Part shown: positions 44,024 to 53,000 of the stretch, one piece after another | How positions within the stretch are numbered: position 1 is the first letter of the stretch | How the letters are laid out: every line of letters begins with the position of its first letter | Assembly: GCF_003015185.1 (NCBI RefSeq) | Contig: NZ_CP027860.1 | Coordinates: 5,797,001-5,861,000 of the forward strand | Source of the DNA: Ahniella affigens | Lineage (GTDB): Bacteria > Pseudomonadota > Gammaproteobacteria > Xanthomonadales > Ahniellaceae | Direction of reading: 5' to 3' | Length of the DNA: 64,000 bases | The notes under the pieces: generated by a model | Databases searched by the model: none | Told to the model about the DNA's origin: nothing | Seen by the model: the letters and a program-made list of their open reading frames with translations, nothing else | Position numbers and translations under genes: made by a program

Positions 44024-44449
44024 ATGACCGACCCTTTTGCGTCTCCAACGCAGTACGTTAAAGCGGAACCGCCCGCGACCGCGCATCCCATGGCCAAGGC
44101 CGCCCGCTGGATCTGGGCATATCTCGCGGTGGCACCGCTGGGACTGAGTCTCGACTACTTGGTCCCATTTCTGCCCAACAATGCGGTGTTCGCATTTGTC
44201 CGGCAGTTGCCTGGGATCAATATCGTGTTCTGGTTTGCCGCCGGACTCGCCTGCCTCGTCGTGTTTTGGCAGATGGGCCGCAACCTGGCAGTGGCCTTTT
44301 GGATCGGCTGGCCCGCGGCGCTGCTCTATTGCTTCGCCCGAGCGTTCATCTACCCCGGTGGTTGGTCACATTTTGGTGCGCCGATGGCGGTTGTGGTGCT
44401 CGCAGCGTGCCTGCTGCCGGGAATCGCGCTCTGGCAAACGCGCCGGTAA
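44024..44449 (+). CDS. small multi-pass membrane protein, hypothetical
   Basis: A 141-residue protein with about four membrane helices (WIWAYLAVAPLGLSLDYLVP; NIVFWFAAGLACLVVFWQM; VAFWIGWPAALLYCFARAF; MAVVVLAACLLPGIALW). The N-terminal 25 residues are polar. No family recognised. The ATG at 44024 is the first that gives a sensible start; the upstream frame has no homology-like features. Monocistronic. Confidence 0.65.
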   Translation: MTDPFASPTQYVKAEPPATAHPMAKAARWIWAYLAVAPLGLSLDYLVPFLPNNAVFAFVRQLPGINIVFWFAAGLACLVVFWQMGRNLAVAFWIGWPAALLYCFARAFIYPGGWSHFGAPMAVVVLAACLLPGIALWQTRR

Positions 44450-44791
44450 GCTGTCTGTAGGGCGTGTTGTGGCGCCTTGGGTTTGGGTCTGAAGCCCGGA
44501 GCGTGAACCTCGCTTCTGTTTACTCGGCAATTGGCATGTGATGACCCTGTCGATCGCAAGTAACCCCCTCCCCGGGCCCCCGCGCCGCGATCGCGGGGGA
44601 GGGAGCGCTCCCTCTCCCGCGCGAGTGGGAGAGGGCTGGGGAGAGGGCTACTTGCCACACTGTGCCGTCGCGAAAGATTCCGCATCCTCACCAACCGCCT
44701 GATGTACGACTATGCGCACGTTCGATGCGACCAGCGCTCTTGCAATCGCTTTACCGGATCACCGGACCCTAGCCAATTGCCGGGCGACAAC
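44450..44791. other. convergent intergenic region with a MITE-like repeat
   Basis: About 340 bp between convergent genes. It contains the complete MITE-like element at 44551-44656. Nothing else seen. Confidence 0.6.
44551..44656. repeat. MITE-like repeat, complete copy
   Basis: Left end CGCAAGTAACCCCCTCCCC and right end GGGGAGAGGGCTACTTGCC are terminal inverted repeats. Inside lie GCGATCGC and CCCTCTCCC/GGGAGAGGG palindromes. Same family as 60245 (complete) and 39641 (half). Confidence 0.75.
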
Positions 44792-45355
44792 TCAAACCGG
44801 CCCTTCCGTCTGCGCCAGATACAGGTACGCCATCAATTCCTTGCATTTGTCGCGACCCGCGAGCCAATTGCGAATCTCACGCGCACGTTCGTAGTCCTCG
44901 CCCAGCTGCGTTTTCCAGCGCTCTTCAGCGCGCCGACGAGCCTCTTCCTGGCGCAGCTTGGTTTGCCAGCCCGGTTCAAATACGCGGGTCAAGAGGCCAG
45001 CGCGGGCGAGATGCTCGACTAAGATCCACTCGCCGCGATCCAGCCAGACCGCATCGCAATGCGCACACAGGTCGACTTGATTCTTGCTGTCCGAACTGAA
45101 TCGGAACTTGGTCATGAAGCCCCGGCACGACGGGCAGCGCAGCATGGCCTGGGACTCCGATGTGGCCTTTGCCTGGTCAACGCGATCGGGCGAGGCATCC
45201 ACCTTGGCGCCTTCGAGTGTCGCCCGCCAGCTTCGGTAATGCTGGAGCAGCAGTAGCGATCCGTGGCAGCTTCGGCACGTGTGGGCGGGTAGCCCTTGCT
45301 GCAGTTCGGTGGCGACCAGTTCGGATTCCTGACAGCTGGGGCAATTCGACAGCAT
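44792..45355 (-). CDS. zinc-ribbon (TFIIB-type) protein
   Basis: A 187-residue protein. Two zinc-binding pairs: CPSCQES...CRSCHGS at the N-terminus and CPSCRGF...CAHCDAVWLDRGE in the middle, the latter matching the zf-TFIIB domain. The rest is a charged helix (QEEARRRAEERWKTQLGEDY). Function unknown; members are thought to bind nucleic acid or protein. The ATG at 45355 follows CAGGAG. Confidence 0.75.
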   Translation of the reverse strand: MLSNCPSCQESELVATELQQGLPAHTCRSCHGSLLLLQHYRSWRATLEGAKVDASPDRVDQAKATSESQAMLRCPSCRGFMTKFRFSSDSKNQVDLCAHCDAVWLDRGEWILVEHLARAGLLTRVFEPGWQTKLRQEEARRRAEERWKTQLGEDYERAREIRNWLAGRDKCKELMAYLYLAQTEGPV

Positions 45356-45621
45356 GGGCAACTCCTGAGGCAAAGGACCGACGACGATCGATCGGCTGAC
45401 GCTGGTTTGATCACAGACACAACGCAAAATCCGCGCCGCCCGTGTCATGACCGCCCCGATGGTAGCCCGTGCGGCCGGACGAACAAGCGGCCCGATCGGC
45501 GGTGGAAACCGTCGCCGGGCTTCGGTCTGTCTCGGACGCTGAGACGGGGCCACCGGAGGATCAATCAATCGCCGCGCCGACGCTGCGATCGTCCTTCTTC
45601 CGAAATCTAGGGAAACGTCAG

Positions 45622-45873
45622 ATGCATGCCGCTCGCACAGAACACTTCAACTCACGTCGCGAATACCGCCGCCAATCGACCGATCCCGTCGCGCGCGCCC
45701 TGGTGGCGGCGCGTCTCCGTTGTCCCTACTGCTTCTGGTTTCTGCTTGGGCTCGGCCTGATGGTCAGTGTGCCGGGGCTGGCGCATACCGAGACGCCAGT
45801 CGGTGCATTGTGGCTTTGGTTGGTGTTAGTGCCGCTGGCTTCGGCGTTGCTGCGCCGGGTCTTGCTCCGCTGA
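45622..45873 (+). CDS. small membrane protein, hypothetical
   Basis: An 83-residue protein. A basic N-terminus (REYRRQSTDPVARALVAARL) is followed by two hydrophobic segments (CPYCFWFLLGLGLMVSVPGL; ALWLWLVLVPLASALLRR). A CPYC pair is at the membrane edge. No family recognised. The start at 45622 follows GGGAAACG. Small size makes it uncertain. Confidence 0.5.
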   Translation: MHAARTEHFNSRREYRRQSTDPVARALVAARLRCPYCFWFLLGLGLMVSVPGLAHTETPVGALWLWLVLVPLASALLRRVLLR

Positions 45874-45888
45874 GCGAGGCCTTTCCGT

Positions 45889-46569
45889 TCAGTCCTGGCT
45901 TCGTGGCGTGGGGGCCCGAACCGGTTTCAGACTATCGGCGATGCGCCAGAGGTACAGGCTGGCGAGGGTGCGGTGCGGCGACCAGTCTTGGCCCAGTTCC
46001 AGCAAGGCCTTGGGCTTTGGCATCTCGTCGAGCTCCAGCAACACTTGGGCCCCTTTGCGGACCCCCAGGTCGTCGATCGGAAACACATCGGGCCGGCCCA
46101 GGCGAAAGATCAGCATCATTTCCACCGTCCAGCGGCCAATACCGCGGACTTGCGTCAGCCGTTCGATCAGCTCCTCATCGCTGAGGTAACGCAAGCTGCG
46201 AGCGTTTGGCACGACGCCGAGTTGGGCTTTCTCGGCCAGGTCCTTCAGCGCCAGTGCCTTGTTGCCCGACACCCCGCAAGCGCGCAACCCTTCGGCGGGC
46301 GCCCGAGCCAAGTTGTCGGCAGTCATCCGGCCCTTAGCGTCCTGGCAATGCTGCGCGCGCACGCGGCCGACGATCGTCGCGGCGGCCTTGCCACTGAGCT
46401 GCTGGTACAGGATGGCGTTGGCCAGCGCGTCGACCGGATCAAACGGACGGTGCCAGTCCACGTCGATCTGGATTTTGCGCATCCAAGCCTTGAATCGCGG
46501 CTCGGCCTTCCGCAGGCTACGGTGGGCGCTTTCCAGGTCGAAGCCGCGGGGGTGATTGATCTTGGGCAT
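45889..46569 (-). CDS. AlkA-like DNA-3-methyladenine glycosylase
   Basis: A 226-residue HhH-GPD glycosylase. YQQLSGKAAATIVGRV and LTQVRGIGRWTVEMMLIF (helix-hairpin-helix) lead to the catalytic Asp in GRPDVFPIDDLGVRKG. It lacks the N-terminal domain of E. coli AlkA, as in the short AlkA/Mag group. It removes alkylated bases from DNA. It ends close to the preceding + strand gene. Downstream of the DUF2007 gene by 4 bp, so probably cotranscribed with it. Confidence 0.85.
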   Translation of the reverse strand: MPKINHPRGFDLESAHRSLRKAEPRFKAWMRKIQIDVDWHRPFDPVDALANAILYQQLSGKAAATIVGRVRAQHCQDAKGRMTADNLARAPAEGLRACGVSGNKALALKDLAEKAQLGVVPNARSLRYLSDEELIERLTQVRGIGRWTVEMMLIFRLGRPDVFPIDDLGVRKGAQVLLELDEMPKPKALLELGQDWSPHRTLASLYLWRIADSLKPVRAPTPRSQD

Positions 46570-46573
46570 GTGT

Positions 46574-46837
46574 TCAGGCGATTCCGGGGTTCAGTTCGGG
46601 CCAAGGCAGCAACCGTCCCGGAATCGGCGGATTCAGGGTATCCAGCCAGTCGGCTAGCGCCGCAGTCGCGGCCGGCCAGTCCGCTTCCGGAACCAGCACC
46701 CGGACCAGGCCGGGCATCATCCCGAATGAGCCAGACAAGGCATCGCCCACGACGATTGCAGCAAAAGACTCTGACTCCAGGTAGTCCCGGACCAGGCAGG
46801 CGTCGATGACCGTCTCAGCTTCATAAAGGCAGCGCAT
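46574..46837 (-). CDS. DUF2007 family protein
   Basis: An 87-residue protein: MRCLYEAETVIDACLVRDYL, ESFAAIVVGDALSGSFG and VRVLVPEADWPAATAAL match DUF2007 (putative signal-transducing, ferredoxin-like fold). Function unknown. It is just upstream of the glycosylase gene, 4 bp away. The start MRCLYEAE fits the family. Confidence 0.75.
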   Translation of the reverse strand: MRCLYEAETVIDACLVRDYLESESFAAIVVGDALSGSFGMMPGLVRVLVPEADWPAATAALADWLDTLNPPIPGRLLPWPELNPGIA

Positions 46838-47037
46838 GGCCAGACCATGCCCGGGTGGGCCAGGAAACACAAGGCCCGGAATGCCGGTCCAGGGTTGATG
46901 TCGTGATCCGGAAATCACAATTTGTTGCATGCGGTCTGACGCTCGCCAAAACCCAGGAATGATTCGCAAACAGTTGATCTGAAATGCAGATTGGCGCACA
47001 CTCTGGCCGTCTGTCTGACATGCTTCGGGGAAGAAAC

Positions 47038-50000
47038 ATGCGAATTAAGCTTGGGGTCTGGTCACTGATCCTCTCACTGGCCTCACTGAGCGTCGCTGCT
47101 CAGGACTACCGATACGACGTGTATCTCGACACCGATGCGAATGCATCGACGGGGTGTACGGTTACCTCTCCGGGTGGGACCGTCAGCGGTGTCGAAGCGC
47201 GTGTCCGCGCCGATATCACGAATGTCACCGTCACGGGCAGCACGGTTTCCGTCTGCAGCGCGGGCACCTTCCCCGCGGGCGAGGCGCTGCCTGCTCCGTA
47301 TGCAGTCGGCCTGAATAACGGCACGGCCGGCGCCGATGTCATCGAAATGGGTACGCCAGCCACACTGGCTCCCGCCGGTGCCACGGTTCCGGTTTACGCC
47401 ATTGGCTGGAACGGCGCCAGCACGGCGTCCGATATTCTGGCAACGACTACCGGACTGGCCGGTGGCCCGCCGATTCTCCTCGGATTCCCGGTCAACAATA
47501 TTCCGACGATGGGCCTATTAGGCCTGGGACTGCTGGTCCTGGTGCTCGCGGTTTTCGGCATGAAGCGCATCCGCCTGGCCGCCCGCGCGAGCTTGGCGTC
47601 GATTGGCCTGCTGATGATGGCCGGCGCCGTTTGGGCCGCCGCCTACACGGTCGACGGGCAAGTGGGTGATTGGACCGGCGAGACCCCGATTGCCGTTGAC
47701 CCAGCGGGCGACGGCAGTAGTGTCGACTCCGGCATCGATATCCGGGCGCTGTTTGCGGGCTTCGAAGCCGGCAAGCTGTTCCTCCGCATTGACGTGACCG
47801 ATGTCGAGAATCAACCACCGGTCGCCAACCCCGTTACGGCAACGCTGCTGGAAGACGCAGCGCCGCAAACGATCACGCTGAGTGGTAGTGACCTGGACGG
47901 TGATCCGCTGACCTTCACGGTCGCGACCAGCCCGACGAAGGGCACGCTCGGCGCCGTGACGCCAATTAACACCACGTCGGCCTCGGTCCAGTACACCGTG
48001 ACGCCGAACGCCAACGGCGCCGACAGCTTCACGTACCGCGCTAACGACGGCTTCGTGAATTCGCCTGATGCGACCGTCAGCCTGACGATCACGCCGGTCA
48101 ATGACATTCCGACCTTCACCTCGCAGAATCCCCCCGCTGTGAACGAAGATGCCGGACCACAAACAGCGCCCGTGGCCTCGGGCCTCAGTGCCGGTCCAGC
48201 CGATGAAAGCGGGCAGACGATTGCGTTCACGATCACGAACAACACTAATCCAGCGCTGTTCAACGGCGTGCCGACGATCAACGCGGCTGGTCAGCTCAGC
48301 TACACCCCGGCGGCGAACGTCAGCGGCACGGCGCAACTCACGTTTACCGCGCAGGACAATGGCGGCACCGCAAACGGCGGTGTCGATACATCGGCGCCAG
48401 CCACGATCACCGTGACCGTGAATGCCGTCAATGATGCGCCGAGCTTCACGGCGGGCGCCAATCAAACAGCTTTGGAAGACGCACCCGCCGTCACCGTCGC
48501 CGGTTGGGCGACTGCCATCTCGCCGGGTCCGGCGGACGAAGCAGGGCAGACGCTGACCTTCAATGTCACGGCCAACACCAACACGGCGCTATTTTCTGTG
48601 CAGCCAGCGGTCAATCCGACCAACGGTAATCTGACCTATACCCTGGCGCCGAATGCCAATGGTGTGGCGACGATCAGTCTGACGCTGAGCGACAACGGCG
48701 GTACGGCGAATGGCGGTCAGGACACGTCTGCGGCGCAGACCTTCACGATCACCGTTACGGCCGTCAACGACGTGCCGAGCTTTACGTCGAGTGGCAACGT
48801 CACGGTGCTCAAAGACACCGGCGGCAATACCATTCCGAACTGGGCCACGGCAATCAGCGCCGGTCCGGCCGATGAAGCGGGTCAGACCGTCAATTTCCAG
48901 ATCACCAACAACACGAACGCCGGGCTGTTCTCGGTGGCCCCGGCTGTTTCGGCAACCGGCACGCTGACGTTCACCACCGCTGCGAACGCCAATGGCTCGG
49001 CGACGATCACGATTCGTATTGCCGACAACGGCGGCGTTGCGAATGGCGGCGTCGACACATCGGCCACGCAGACCTTCGATATCACGCTGACGCCGGTCAA
49101 TGACGCACCGAGCTTCACCCCGGGCGCTAACCAGACGGTGCTGGAAGATGCTGGCGCACAGACGGTTGCCGCGTGGGCCACTGCGATTAGCGCCGGTCCG
49201 CCCGACGAGGCTGGTCAGGTGCTGACCTTCAACGTCACGGGCAACACGAACCCAGCGCTGTTCAGTGCTGCTCCGGCAGTCAATCCGACCACGGGTAACC
49301 TGACTTACACGCCGGCCGCCAACGCCAACGGCATCGCCTCGATCACGCTGACGCTGAGCGACAATGGCGGCACTGCCAACGGTGGCAACGACACCAGCGC
49401 GCCGATCACGTTCACCATTACCGTTACCGCGGTGAACGACGTCCCGAGCTTTGCCGCTGGTGCAAACCAGAGCGTCCTGGAAGATGCGGGCGCGCAAACG
49501 TCGGCTGGTTGGGCCACCGCGATCTCGGCGGGTCCGGCGGATGAATCCGGCCAGACGCTCAGCTTTGCTGTGACTGGCAACACCAATGCGGGCCTGTTCA
49601 GTGTTGCGCCTGCGGTCGATCCGACTGGCACGCTGACCTACACCCCTGCCGCAAACACCTCGGGCGTGGCCACGATTACCCTGCGCATCTCGGACAATGG
49701 CGGCACCGCAAATGGTGGTGTCGACACCAGCGCCACGCAGAACTTCACGATCACGGTTTCTTCGGTCAATGACGCGCCAAGCTTCGTCGCAGGTGCCAAT
49801 CAGACCGTGGCCGAAGATGCCGGCGCGCAGACCGTTGCCGGATGGGCGACGGCCATTTCGCCGGGACCGGCAGATGAGTCGGGTCAGACCGTGACGTTTA
49901 ATGTGGCCTCGAACAGCAATGCGGCACTCTTCAGTACGGCGCCAGCCGTCAGCCCGACCGGTACGCTGACTTACACCCCAGCGGCGAATGCCAACGGTTC

Positions 50001-53000
50001 TGCCACCATCGGTCTCGCGCTGCAAGACAATGGCGGCACGGCGAACGGCGGTATCGACACGAGCGCTACGCAGACGTTCACGATCACGGTGACCGCGGTC
50101 AATGATGCGCCAGTCAACACAGTGCCTGGCGCGCAATCGGTTGGTACGGGCGCGACCCTGACGTTTACGACGGGCGGCGGCAATGCGATCTCGATTGCAG
50201 ACATAGATGCCGCAGCCGGCCCAGTCATCACGACGGTCAGCACAACGCTCGGCACGCTGTCGGCAACCGCCACCAATGGCGCGATCGTCACCGGCAGCGG
50301 CACGGCTTCGGTGTCGATCACCGATGTGGTGGCCGACGTCAACGCTACGCTGCAAACGTTGAGCTTCACCAGCGGCACGGGTGGCACCGGCACGATCACG
50401 GTGCTGACCAACGACCAGGGCAATACCGGCACACCGGGCGCGCAGAGCGATTCGGACAGCTTCGCGATCAATGTCGACTCGCCGCCAACCGTTTCGTCGA
50501 CCACGCCTGCCAACGGCAGTACGGTTGCCAACAACACGCCGCTGACCATCAACTTCAGCGAGTCGATTGTCGCCACCATTGGATCGGTGACGCTGACTTG
50601 CGGCGGCCCGAATCTGATCACCGGCGGCACCACGGGTACCGGCGTCACTGTGCTGAACCCGACGTACACGGCGCCGCTGCCAGCGGGCCCGTGCACCATG
50701 ACGATCATCGCCGGCAACATCACCGATTCCGACACGATTGATCCGCCCGACAACATGGTGAGCACGGTCACGGTGAACTTCACCGTCGATGCAGCGCCGA
50801 GCGTCAGCAACGTCGTGCCGGCCAATGGTGCGACCAATCAGCCGGTGAACTCGACCGTCGCGGTTACGTTCAATGAACCGGTTAACTTGGCTGCGGGTGC
50901 GTTCACGTTGGATTGCGGTGGCGCACAGCCCTTTACGGCCGTCCCCGCACTGCCGGCGACCAACACGACGTCAGTGACGCTCACGCCATCCTCGTCGCTT
51001 CCGGCCGCGACAAGCTGCACCGTTACGGTGTTGGCTGCGCTGGTCAACGACACCGACACGGCTGATCCGCCGGCCAACCTCGCCGCCAATTTCGTCAGCA
51101 CCTTCACGACGGATGCTGCGCCGACTGTGACCGGCGGCACGCCTGCGACGGGTGCGACAAACGTTGCGACCACGAGCCTCGTGACCTTTACCTTCAGTGA
51201 GAACGTGGATGCTGGCCCGGGTGCCGCAATTACCGTGGAATGCCCGATTGGCTCCCCGGTTGCAGGTACTGTGTCTGGTACCGGTACCTCGACACTGACC
51301 TTCACGCCGTCTGGCGCGATGCCGGTCAACACCGCGTGTCGTGCGACCGCAGTGGCCGCGAATATCAACGACTCCGATGTGGCAGATCCACCCGGACTCC
51401 TGGCCGCTGATGTGTCGCGCACGTTCACCACGGATGCCCCGCCGAGCGTGCTGAGCACCACGCCAGCTGCCGGTTCCACGGGCGTTGCGGCGACGAGCAC
51501 CATCACCGTCAACTTCTCCGAATCGGTAGCGTTCGACACGACTGCCAATGCCGCGAACACCAGCTTCGACTTCGAGTGCCCAGCGGGCACGCCGACCAAC
51601 TTCACTGTTTCGACCGCATCGCCGGCCGCTTCGGTGGTGTTGGATCCGCTCGATTCCGCGCTCGCCGGCCAGACCTGCACGTTGTCGGTGCGCGCGCTCG
51701 GCATTGCGGACGCCGACCTTGGCGATCCGCCGAACAACATGGTGGCTGACTTCGTTGCTACCTACACGTTTGCCGGTGTCGCCAACGACGACGCCGCAAC
51801 CGTGACGCCGCATCTGACCTACGCAGCACCTGTGAGCGTCACCGCCAACGACATCTTGGGCGCCGAAACCATCACCGGCTTCGGCCCGACCTTGGTCACG
51901 GCTAACGGCACGGTTCCGAACGGAACGAACGCGATCACAGCCGGTGGCGCGGGTGGCCGCATCATCCTGCAGGCGAATGGTGCCTACACGTTCTACCCGG
52001 ATGCGGGCGACACAACGGCCGCCGGTACGGTGACGTTCTTCTACACACTCAGTGGCGGTGATACCGCCCAGGTCACCTTGACCTTCGAGAACGAAGAGCT
52101 GGCTTGGTTCGTTGATGGCAGTGCCAGCGGCACGGTCTGCACGGGCTCCAACGTTGGTACGCAGGCTTGCCCATCCGCAAACTTCGCTGGCGTCAGTGCT
52201 CACACCACGAACGACGTGATCTTCGTCGACTCAGGTACGTACACCGGCACGCAGACGACGCTGGCTAACGGTGTGTTGTTGCTCGGTAACGGCTCGACAT
52301 CCACGATCAGCGCGTTGCTGGCAGCCCGAACGCCAGTGGCGAATGCGATTACGCCAGTGCCGGGATCTGATTTCGCCCCGTACAACGCACTAAACGGTGC
52401 CGCGCCCGTGTTGACCTGTACCAATGTCACCTGTGTGACCGCCGGGACTGGGGTAACGCTGCGCGGCTTCACGATCGGCGATTCCGGTGCAACCGGTACC
52501 GACCTTGCAGCCACCAACTTCGGGACGCTGACGGTAGACCAGGTCCTCCTGAACGGTACGGGCCGCGCGCTGAACTTGGCGACTGGTACGATTGCTGGCG
52601 CGGGCTTCACCGGCGTGGCCTCTACCTCGGGTGCGCAAGGCATCAACCTGTCGGCAATTGCCGGTACCTTGAACCTGGGTGGCACCACGATCAGTGGCAG
52701 CTCGGGACAAGGCATCAACATGGCCGGCATCACGGGTACCGTGAACACGGGTGGCACGTCGGTGACCGCCACGACCACGCAAGGCATCTTGGTCGGTACC
52801 TCTACGGGTGACGTCAACTTCGGCAACACCACGGTCTCGGCCAGCACGGACTGCGTCAGTCTGCAGAACAACAGCGCCGGTACGCGCACGTTCGGCACAC
52901 TGACCATTGGCACCTGCGGTGCCGTTGGTTTCCTGCACGCAACCGGTGGTGGTGCCGTGACGGTCACGGGCGCCACAAATATCACGGGTGTCGCAGCGAC

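Noticed and set aside
48104-50100. CRISPR array
   Set aside because: The repeats are 333 bp coding units, not 25-40 bp repeats with unique spacers. No cas genes are in the window.
48589-50355. Long minus-strand frames under the adhesin repeats (also 50971-52203)
   Set aside because: They are produced by the codon bias of the repeat-rich adhesin gene; the translations are Arg-rich and lack structure-like features.
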